Of a stretch of DNA of 15,998 nt, positions 6,591 through 12,431 are shown one piece after another. Origin of the DNA: Lachnospiraceae bacterium (lineage in GTDB: Bacteria; Bacillota; Clostridia; Lachnospirales; Lachnospiraceae); NCBI GenBank assembly GCA_900759225.1, contig CAAEUM010000080.1:1-15998 (forward strand), read 5' to 3'. The notes under the pieces are model-generated. The model had not been told where the DNA came from. It searched no databases and worked only from the letters and a program-made list of their open reading frames with translations. The translations under genes and the position numbers were made by a program. Positions within the stretch are counted from its first letter, which is position 1. Each line of letters starts with the position of its first letter.

Positions 6591-7178
6591 TTATTCCACC
6601 CTCTTTAATACTTTTATTTTATGTGGAGGAAGGCCAAATAATGCTTCCATAGCCTGGGAAATTTCCGCCTGCACCACAGGTGCCCCACCGCCCTGGGCAC
6701 TGATGATAATGCCGGAGATCTCCGGGCTCAGTTCTTTTTCCACAATAGGCTCCCCTGCCCCTCCGCTTCCTGAAAGCACTGTGTTCTCCCCGCTCTGGCT
6801 GGCGCTTACAGTCCGCTCCCCGCCGGAAGAATCCTTCTCACTGGTGCTCTCGAAGCTCTGGGTCTTATCCACGCGCATTACCTTTTCACTGGAGGATTTT
6901 AACACCACCATAACCTCCACCTTCCCCACACCGTCTACGGTCTTAAGCAGCTCGACAATGCGTTTTTCAAGCCCGTTTTCATAGGAAAGGGAAGGAGAAG
7001 CCGACGCCTGTGATGCCTCTGTAAAGCCTGTATCTTCCTCCTGCTTCTGCTCTATCCCCTGTTTTCCCGGAACCGGAATGGATAAAATCATAAGAAATAC
7101 TCCAAACAGCAGCAAAAGCAGCCAGGCTTCCTTAGTCATCTTCCCATTGAATTTCGATATCAGATGCTTCCACTTCAT
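6591..7178 (-). CDS. spoIIIAG: Stage III sporulation protein AG
   Basis: Component of the SpoIIIA-SpoIIQ channel; in B. subtilis SpoIIIAG forms a large ring resembling type III secretion rings. The 195-aa product has one membrane helix (about 18-34: AWLLLLLFGVFLMILSI), a short linker, and a split ring-building domain. The first half is ENGLEKRIVELLKTVDGVGK (68-87) with VEVMVVL. The insertion (about 95-150), rich in Ser/Gly/Glu, matches the beta-triangle insert typical of SpoIIIAG. The second half is PEISGIIISAQGGGAPVVQA (152-171) through KIKVLKRV. The start ATG at 7178 (AGGTGG upstream) overlaps the end of spoIIIAF by 47 bases. A later ATG at 7139 overlaps the spoIIIAF stop but would remove the basic residues before the helix. 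The longer frame up to 7286 lies inside spoIIIAF and is rejected. Confidence 0.93.
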   Translation of the reverse strand: MKWKHLISKFNGKMTKEAWLLLLLFGVFLMILSIPVPGKQGIEQKQEEDTGFTEASQASASPSLSYENGLEKRIVELLKTVDGVGKVEVMVVLKSSSEKVMRVDKTQSFESTSEKDSSGGERTVSASQSGENTVLSGSGGAGEPIVEKELSPEISGIIISAQGGGAPVVQAEISQAMEALFGLPPHKIKVLKRVE

Positions 7179-7797
7179 AAATTTGTTCCACCTTTCCCGT
7201 AAGGCCTTCTGTGCCGGGGACCTCTGACTCCCAAATTGCCGCCCCTGCCTCAGCACTTTTTCCCTGCCCCATGCCTGATTCCCCATCCTCCTTAGAAATC
7301 TCTACCCGGATCTTTTGTTCTCCTTCCCCTTTTATCATAACAGGCGCTGCATCATGGCCCTCCTCCCAGCTTTTCTTTAGCACAAAAAAGACGCTTTCAA
7401 CTGCCCCATATTCCGGGCTCCTTTCATCCTCATTGAGAACGGCCCTGGCCTCAAGGCATGAAAAGCCCTGTTCCCTGGCTAACTGCATCAAATCCTCCTC
7501 CACAGCCATTTCATAGACTCTTACCATTTCCTGCTGCCGCCGTTTTTCCATGCCCAAAAGCTCCTGCTGCAGCTGCTCTGCATCATTTTGGAAGGAAATC
7601 TGCTCAAAAAGGGCTGTAAGCTGGCGCTCTAACCCAAAACCGTCAAGCAAAGGGCCTGCCGTTACAAGGATCAATACCATGCCAGAAAAAAAGCGCAGGT
7701 ATTTTTCATACTTTGTATCTGCCAACAGATTATTTACCACAGAAATAAAAATAACATAATAAATAATATTCTTTACCCATCCGTAAACTGCCTCCAT
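7132..7797 (-). CDS. spoIIIAF: Stage III sporulation protein AF
   Basis: Membrane-anchored member of the SpoIIIA complex in the mother cell; its soluble domain also has a ring-building-like fold in B. subtilis. Two membrane segments are visible at about residues 7-24 (WVKNIIYYVIFISVVNN) and 34-52 (LRFFSGMVLILVTAGPLL). A coiled or helical stretch (about 56-110, rich in Gln/Glu) follows, then a soluble domain (about 111-168, FSCLEARAVLNEDE through QKIRVEIS). An acidic low-complexity tail of roughly 50 residues ends the protein. The 221-aa length is normal to slightly long. ATG at 7797 is preceded by GGGAGTGGG, and the spoIIIAE stop is 22 bases upstream. Confidence 0.94.
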   Translation of the reverse strand: MEAVYGWVKNIIYYVIFISVVNNLLADTKYEKYLRFFSGMVLILVTAGPLLDGFGLERQLTALFEQISFQNDAEQLQQELLGMEKRRQQEMVRVYEMAVEEDLMQLAREQGFSCLEARAVLNEDERSPEYGAVESVFFVLKKSWEEGHDAAPVMIKGEGEQKIRVEISKEDGESGMGQGKSAEAGAAIWESEVPGTEGLTGKVEQIYEVEASDIEIQWEDD

Positions 7798-7819
7798 CCC
7801 ACTCCCTTTCCCCTGCTAT

Positions 7820-9061
7820 TTACGCCGCAAAATATCCCACATTGGTAAAACCGCAGGTAATGGCGATCGACAGCATAAACAGAAACATGGAATACAGCAC
7901 TACCTGCAAGAGCAGCTTATGTCCCCTGGACACACCTGCCACACAGGATACCATCCGCTTGTCGCACACGGGCTGCATCATTGCTGCCACCCACTGGTAA
8001 AGCACCATAAGGATCACCAGCTTTAAAACAGGGATCATGGAAATCACTGCCAGGGCGACCACACCTGCCGCCCCCATGGAATTTTTCATCAGTACACCAG
8101 AACCCAGCACCATCTGTGCCACCGCCCCGGCCCCCTGTCCAAAGCCCGGTATACTTCCCACAAGCCGCTTCGCAGTGGAGGACCCCAGCGCATCCGCATA
8201 GGGCAGGACCATGGACTGCAAAAGCTGAAAACCGATCACTGCCCCTGCCAACGTTTTAAGGCTCCATACCACCGTCTGCTCTGTAAGCTCAGAAAGCCTT
8301 GTAAGCACGGGTTCCTTCATCGCATGATCCCCCAGGACTAAAAGGACATAAATCTTCACTGCCGGAAGAAGGAAACTGCCGCAGAGCCACTGCAGCAGAG
8401 TCATGCCTGCCATCATTGCCTCGTACAATGCCAGGGCGCTGATGCTGCCGCCGGAAAAGGCCACCACGATGTAATAAGCAGGCATCAGAAGCCGCATAAA
8501 TTCAAAGATGCTGTTTAAGACCTGCTGAGCAAGGTTAAGGCTTGAAAGAAAGCCTCCTGCCAGACAGGTAAACAAAAGCAGGTAGGTCACAAAAAAGCCT
8601 GCATCCGAAATCTGCCCGCCTTTAAAGACAGAGGAAACATTCGAAAACACTGCACCTACAAAACCGATCAAAACCACCTGGGCCAGAAGGGTTCCGCCCC
8701 GGTCAAGCTCACCGGACAGGGCTCCTGTAAGCCCCTTCCCTGCCTGGGCCAGAATTTCAAGAAGGTTTCCGGTGGCTGCCGCCCCCATAAGCTCCTGAAA
8801 GGAAAAGCCCTCCCTGCCGTATTCCCCACCCCCTGTAATTTCCTGCAAAAATTCCTCCAGATGGCCCAAATCCTCTGAAATTCCCATACGTCCTGCTGCC
8901 TGCCCCACATCCAGACCTGTCCAGGCTGTCCCTGCCTCCTGGCCTGCTGCCCGGCTTTCCCACACCGCTTCTGCCCCCGGCGCAGCCCAGGCTGCCTGCC
9001 CTCCTGCCATAAGCCAGCCCCACATAGCCAGCCAGAAAAATCCCTTTTTCCATCCCTTCAT
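7820..9061 (-). CDS. spoIIIAE: Stage III sporulation protein AE
   Basis: Largest polytopic membrane protein of the SpoIIIA complex. An N-terminal signal peptide (basic KGWKKG, hydrophobic core, probable AWA-A cleavage near residue 27) precedes an extracytoplasmic stretch to about residue 122. About eight membrane segments then follow (roughly 123-143, 155-175, 190-210, 226-244, 266-284, 328-345, 347-363, 385-404). Conserved-looking loops include the SIPGFGQGAGAVAQMVLGSG segment (303-322). At 413 aa it matches the family. The ATG at 9061 lies just two bases after the spoIIIAD stop and has no clear Shine-Dalgarno sequence; the nearest GGA is about 17 bases upstream. Translation is therefore probably coupled to spoIIIAD. 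Confidence 0.95.
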   Translation of the reverse strand: MKGWKKGFFWLAMWGWLMAGGQAAWAAPGAEAVWESRAAGQEAGTAWTGLDVGQAAGRMGISEDLGHLEEFLQEITGGGEYGREGFSFQELMGAAATGNLLEILAQAGKGLTGALSGELDRGGTLLAQVVLIGFVGAVFSNVSSVFKGGQISDAGFFVTYLLLFTCLAGGFLSSLNLAQQVLNSIFEFMRLLMPAYYIVVAFSGGSISALALYEAMMAGMTLLQWLCGSFLLPAVKIYVLLVLGDHAMKEPVLTRLSELTEQTVVWSLKTLAGAVIGFQLLQSMVLPYADALGSSTAKRLVGSIPGFGQGAGAVAQMVLGSGVLMKNSMGAAGVVALAVISMIPVLKLVILMVLYQWVAAMMQPVCDKRMVSCVAGVSRGHKLLLQVVLYSMFLFMLSIAITCGFTNVGYFAA

Positions 9062-9063
9062 GG

Positions 9064-9450
9064 CTATGCCAAAAACTGTTCCAGTGTGGAAAACAAGGCC
9101 AGAAGGATTGGCATACTGATTCCTAAAATAGACAGCTTTCCAAAAATTTCAATTTGATTTCCCAGCGCGCCAAAACCGCCGTCCTTACAGATTCCCGAGG
9201 CAAATTCCGCCACATAGGTGATCCCGATCATTTTAATCAATGTCCTTATGTAAACCGGATGGATGTCCAGATATCCCTCCAACGTTTTTAAGCCATCCAG
9301 TATCATCCGAAGCTGGCCTGTGCCGAAAAAGAAAAAAAGGATTCCCGAAGCCATGATAATATAAAGCCCGTATTCACTTTTCCCTCCCTTAAACTGCGCA
9401 GCCAGCAGAACTGCCGCGATTCCCGCCGCAGAAATGGCAACAACTGTCAT
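9064..9450 (-). CDS. spoIIIAD: Stage III sporulation protein AD
   Basis: Small membrane component of the SpoIIIA complex. The 128-aa protein has hydrophobic segments at about 2-19 (TVVAISAAGIAAVLLAAQ), 28-46, 69-86 and 105-122. They are separated by the characteristic loop LKTLEGYLDIHPVYIRTLIK and the CKDGGFGALGNQIEIFGK motif (88-105), which is a family hallmark. I chose ATG at 9450 because a strong AGGAGGGG lies six bases upstream, directly after the spoIIIAC stop (9461); the extra seven codons up to 9471 would overlap spoIIIAC and cover the ribosome binding site. SpoIIIAC and SpoIIIAD are related, and both are required for channel assembly in B. subtilis. Confidence 0.95.
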   Translation of the reverse strand: MTVVAISAAGIAAVLLAAQFKGGKSEYGLYIIMASGILFFFFGTGQLRMILDGLKTLEGYLDIHPVYIRTLIKMIGITYVAEFASGICKDGGFGALGNQIEIFGKLSILGISMPILLALFSTLEQFLA

Positions 9451-9460
9451 CCTTCCCCTC

Positions 9461-9655
9461 CTACAGTGCAAACAGCCTCTTCATGGTTTCAAACAGCTCA
9501 TAAATATAGGGAACCATCCAGAACAGCACCAGCACCAGGCCTGCCAGGCTGGTGAGAAAGGCCTGCTCATCCCTTCCGCTGTGTTTTAACACCTGGCAGA
9601 TAACTGAAACCAGGATTCCCACTGCTGCGATCCGAAAAATTAAATTGATTCCCAT
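9461..9655 (-). CDS. spoIIIAC: Stage III sporulation protein AC
   Basis: Short membrane protein of the SpoIIIA complex, 64 aa, the usual size. It has two hydrophobic helices (about residues 4-22 and 34-52). The family sequence GINLIFRIAAVGILVS lies at the N-terminus, with QVLKHSGRDEQAFLTSLAGL (21-40) in the middle. ATG at 9655 is preceded by AGGAGG at a spacing of 5. A GTG two codons upstream (9661) overlaps the ribosome binding site and is less likely. The gene sits 19 bases after the spoIIIAB stop. Confidence 0.95.
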   Translation of the reverse strand: MGINLIFRIAAVGILVSVICQVLKHSGRDEQAFLTSLAGLVLVLFWMVPYIYELFETMKRLFAL

Positions 9656-9674
9656 AAGCACCTCCTCCCCACAG

Positions 9675-10214
9675 TCAGCACATAGCGATCACAAGAAATA
9701 AGCCGCCCAATATTCCCAAACTGCCATAAAGCCTGCACCGCTCCTGCTTGCAGCCCCGAAGCTGACCAATGGAAAAATCCAGCTCCTCCAGATACAGGCA
9801 CAGCATTTTTTCCTGCATGTCCACATCCAGATACCCAAGATGTTCCCCTAAGCAGCAAAGCTCCCTTATATCCTGGCTCTTTAAAAGCCTGCCCTCCGGA
9901 CCGCTGCAAAGCTTCTCCATTTCCTTTTCCCATATTTCTCCAAAGCTTTCCCCCTGCCCCCTTCCGATTTCAGACGAAACTGCCAGAAACAGGTTCCCCA
10001 GGCTTCCCTTCCCCCTGCGTCCTGCCCGCTCCAGTGCTTCCTTCAAAGGCGCATGGCTGTAGGTGATCTCACCCTTTAAAAAATAGATCATCTGGCGCAG
10101 CCGTTCCAAAAGCTCCAGCCTCCTTTTAAAGCACCAGGAGGCCCAGGCTCCCGCACCGCCTGATGAAAGAAGGATGAAGACTGCCCCCAGGATCTTTAAA
10201 ACTGCCCCTTCCAT
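9675..10214 (-). CDS. spoIIIAB: Stage III sporulation protein AB
   Basis: Membrane protein of the SpoIIIA complex with distant similarity to type II secretion (GspF-like) proteins. The 179-aa product has an N-terminal hydrophobic segment (about 6-27), the conserved block RRLELLERLRQMIYFLKGEI (31-50) followed by TYSHAPLKEALERA, a mostly helical soluble part, and a C-terminal hydrophobic segment (about 163-178, YGSLGILGGLFLVIAM). The conserved DIRELCCLGEHLGYLDVDMQ segment (114-133) is present. ATG at 10214 is inside the last codons of spoIIIAA (19-base overlap) with GGGGAGGGG about 5 bases upstream, so translation is coupled to that of the ATPase gene. Confidence 0.95.
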   Translation of the reverse strand: MEGAVLKILGAVFILLSSGGAGAWASWCFKRRLELLERLRQMIYFLKGEITYSHAPLKEALERAGRRGKGSLGNLFLAVSSEIGRGQGESFGEIWEKEMEKLCSGPEGRLLKSQDIRELCCLGEHLGYLDVDMQEKMLCLYLEELDFSIGQLRGCKQERCRLYGSLGILGGLFLVIAMC

Positions 10215-11194
10215 TTATCCCCTCCCCATGGTACCCTTTTCCCATTTTCATCAAAGATATCCTGTATCTGCCCTGCCTGGCCATTCCCTTTTAAGAGGAC
10301 AATCCTCCGAAAAGCCCCCTTTTCCAAAAGCCTGCCTATATCCGTCTTTCCCATTGCCTCCTCCAGAGAACCTGCATGTATGGTTGCCGCCAGGGAACAG
10401 CCGCAGTTTAAGGCATATTCCACTGCCTCCGTTTCTTCCCTGCTCCCTATCTCATCCACAGCCACCGCTGCCGGAGCCATGGTGCGCACCAGCATCATCA
10501 TTCCCTGGCTTTTGGGGCAGCAGTCCAGCACATCCGTGCGCATCCCCAGGTCGTTCTGAGGCACCCCCTCAAAGCAGGCCCCCAGCTCAGAGCGCTCATC
10601 CACCACCCCTACCGTCATCCCCCCCAGACGGCACTGCCTTAGGCTGCTGTAATGTCCATCTGAAACCTGACGTATGATATCCCTTAAAAGGGTCGTTTTC
10701 CCGCATCTTGGAGGAGAAAGGATCAGCGTATTTAAAAATCTCCTTTCCTCACTGTAAAGGCTGTCCATAATATCATCTGCGCAGCCCTTTTTCTGTCTTG
10801 CCACCCGCACATTTAAAAAGGAAATATGCTTCATGAGCCGCACAGTGCTGCCCTGGGCTACCGTACGTCCGGCCACCCCGATCCGATGACCTCCCTGGAC
10901 AGTGAAAAAGCCCTGGCGCAGCTCCTCCTCCAGGGCATACAGAGAAAAGCTTCCCATATATTCAACCGTCTCTCTCATCTGCTCCCGGCTGATGATCAGA
11001 GGGGAGCCTCCGTCTTTATCCACGATCTGCCCCCGGATCCCTATCATGTATTCACAGCCTGCCCCCACTGCCAGAAATGGTTGTCCCACCCGAAGCCTCA
11101 GCTCCTGCACCAGCTCAAAATCCAGCTCCATCTGCTCCAAAACCATTCTCAGCCCCCTGGGAAAAAGCTTTAACACCTGTTCCTTTTCTGTCAT
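10196..11194 (-). CDS. spoIIIAA: Stage III sporulation protein AA, ATPase
   Basis: Cytoplasmic RecA-like ATPase of the SpoIIIA complex, related to secretion ATPases. The 332-aa protein (close to the family length) has an N-terminal domain with LRLRVGQP (32-39), then QGGHRIGVAGR (100-110) and ISFLNVRVARQ. The P-loop SPPRCGKTTLLRDIIR (160-175) comes next; Ser160 replaces the first glycine of the textbook Walker A. Further features are VGVVDERSELGA (195-206), Walker B AAVAVDEIGSREE (242-254) and ATIHAG (270-275). I chose ATG at 11194, with GAGG 5 bases upstream; ATG at 11209 is an alternative. The frame is open up to 11359, but that extension contains the predicted sigma-E promoter and a terminator, so the longer protein is not credible. 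First gene of the eight-gene operon. Confidence 0.95.
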   Translation of the reverse strand: MTEKEQVLKLFPRGLRMVLEQMELDFELVQELRLRVGQPFLAVGAGCEYMIGIRGQIVDKDGGSPLIISREQMRETVEYMGSFSLYALEEELRQGFFTVQGGHRIGVAGRTVAQGSTVRLMKHISFLNVRVARQKKGCADDIMDSLYSEERRFLNTLILSPPRCGKTTLLRDIIRQVSDGHYSSLRQCRLGGMTVGVVDERSELGACFEGVPQNDLGMRTDVLDCCPKSQGMMMLVRTMAPAAVAVDEIGSREETEAVEYALNCGCSLAATIHAGSLEEAMGKTDIGRLLEKGAFRRIVLLKGNGQAGQIQDIFDENGKRVPWGGDKWKGQF

Positions 11195-11257
11195 ATGCAC
11201 CTCAATCATGTAAATATGGTCTTGATACCGGATTGCCAACACCTTGCCTCTGATATC

Positions 11258-11285
11258 AATATATGAAACAGGCCCCGGGTTATGA
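11258..11285 (-). promoter_or_regulatory. Predicted sigma-E promoter of the spoIIIA operon
   Basis: On the minus strand TCATAAC (11285..11279, 5 of 7 to the sigma-E -35 TCATATT) is followed after 13 bases by CATATATT (11265..11258), a very good match to the CATACAAT-type -10. Spacing and position agree with the mother-cell control of spoIIIA known in B. subtilis. Predicted start near 11251, giving a leader of about 57 bases to the spoIIIAA ATG. Confidence 0.72.
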
Positions 11286-11311
11286 CTTTTTTTCCTGCCT
11301 ATGCCGTCTCT

Positions 11312-11347
11312 AAAAAAATGTGCCGCAGACTCTCCATCTGCAGCACA
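11312..11347 (-). terminator. Intrinsic terminator after the alpha/beta hydrolase gene
   Basis: On the minus strand TGTGCTGCAGA (11347..11337) pairs over 11 positions (one G-U) with TCTGCGGCACA (11329..11319) around a seven-base loop, followed at once by seven T. It starts 13 bases after the hydrolase stop codon. A canonical strong terminator that isolates the spoIIIA operon from upstream transcription. Confidence 0.9.
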
Positions 11348-11360
11348 TTCCCACTTCATA

Positions 11361-12374
11361 CTATCTATTTCTTTTCTTCCTTAAAACTGCCTTTAAGATC
11401 CCAGGACGCCGTTTCTCACGTTTCACCCGCTTTACCGGCCTGCCCTGAGGCCGCACATCAATGCCGAAAATAAGCTCCAGGAAACGGCCTGCCTCCTTCC
11501 AGGCAGCCCGACTTTCCGGGATCAGATCCATACTCATCTGGAACACATGAAACATCCCCTCATAAACCGTCATCCTGTGCTTTACCCCTGCAATACAGGC
11601 TTTGTTTACTGCCTCCATCGTATCGCTTAAAAGCATTTCATAGCTGCCAACCTGAAACAGCATAGGAGGCAGACCCTTAAAATTTCCAAACACAGGGGAA
11701 AGATAAGGGTCTTTTGGATCAGCGTTCCCAATATAAGGAGAATGATAGAGCATACTCTCCCTGGTATTTCCAAATAATGGATCACGCTCATAATTTTCCT
11801 CATAGCTGTCCCCGCTGCAGGTTAGATCTGCCCATGGTGACATAAGGATCAAACCTGCAGGAAGAGGAAGGCGATGGTCACGCATATAAAGGCACAATGC
11901 CAGAGCCAGTCCGCCTCCTGCGGAATCCCCGGCTACTACAATATGGCACGGCTTATAGCGCTTCTCCTTCACCAGCCACTCATAAGCATGGATCGCATCC
12001 TCCAGAGCAGCCGGATACGGATGCTCCGGCGCCACCCGGTAATCAATGGTAAGCACATCCCCGCCATAGGCAAGCCTGGAATAACGCACTGCAAATTTCC
12101 TGTAAATGTTTTTCATAGGGCCAATATAACCGCCGCCATGAAGCTGCAGGACCACCCGCCCTGTCACTACCCCCTGGGGCCTTAAATATTCCATGGAAAA
12201 ATCATTTTTTTCAATTATCTCATAGTCATATCCCGCCGGGCACACCCAGTCCGGCTCCACCGGGTTTTTCCGGAATTCCCCGGTTTGAATGGGTTTCCCC
12301 AGGGACGTGTACATGATATCCTGAATCATGTCGCGCACAAGGGCTCCCCGTATACTGGCCTTCTGACTGCCCAT
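11361..12374 (-). CDS. HSL-type alpha/beta hydrolase (esterase/lipase family)
   Basis: Serine hydrolase of the hormone-sensitive-lipase (bacterial family IV) group, 337 aa. The oxyanion motif HGGGY is at 79-83, DYRVAPEHPYPAALED at 111-126, and the nucleophile elbow GDSAGG at 149-154 (Ser151). The likely acid is Asp251 (LLSD) and the histidine His276 (GMFHVF). There is no signal peptide, so it is probably cytoplasmic. The C-terminal 30 residues form a strongly basic tail (KRVKREKRR, then LRKKRNR) unusual for the family; it might bind membrane phospholipid or nucleic acid. The ATG at 12374 is preceded by AAAGGAAACGGG. It lies 57 bases downstream of the acyltransferase-like membrane protein gene, presumably in one operon, and is followed by a strong terminator. 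Substrate unknown; an ester product of the upstream gene is an attractive but unproven guess. Confidence 0.9.
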   Translation of the reverse strand: MGSQKASIRGALVRDMIQDIMYTSLGKPIQTGEFRKNPVEPDWVCPAGYDYEIIEKNDFSMEYLRPQGVVTGRVVLQLHGGGYIGPMKNIYRKFAVRYSRLAYGGDVLTIDYRVAPEHPYPAALEDAIHAYEWLVKEKRYKPCHIVVAGDSAGGGLALALCLYMRDHRLPLPAGLILMSPWADLTCSGDSYEENYERDPLFGNTRESMLYHSPYIGNADPKDPYLSPVFGNFKGLPPMLFQVGSYEMLLSDTMEAVNKACIAGVKHRMTVYEGMFHVFQMSMDLIPESRAAWKEAGRFLELIFGIDVRPQGRPVKRVKREKRRPGILKAVLRKKRNR

Positions 12375-12431
12375 CCCGTTTCCTTTTCCTTTCTGCCTCA
12401 GCCAAATCAGGCTGCTTTTTCCTGTATTTTC

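Noticed and set aside
7179..7286. 36-codon extension of spoIIIAG
   Set aside because: Would lie deep inside spoIIIAF, and the residues are an arbitrary Gln/Arg-rich shadow frame.
8668..9053. Overlapping minus-strand frames (80 and 98 codons) inside spoIIIAE
   Set aside because: Low-complexity Gly/Arg/Phe-rich translations in alternative frames of the GC-rich signal-peptide and linker region; spoIIIAE is the real gene.
10174..10677. Open frame of 167 codons on the plus strand
   Set aside because: Antisense to spoIIIAA, strongly Pro/Ser-rich translation typical of the reverse of a conserved coding frame.
11195..11359. 55-codon N-terminal extension of spoIIIAA
   Set aside because: Contains the intrinsic terminator of the upstream gene and the sigma-E promoter; does not resemble SpoIIIAA; good ribosome binding site only at 11194.
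12399..12420. CAGCC-N6-GGCTG-CTTTTT on the plus strand, terminator-like
   Set aside because: Only a five-pair stem, and nothing on the plus strand is transcribed toward it; on the minus strand it has no T run.
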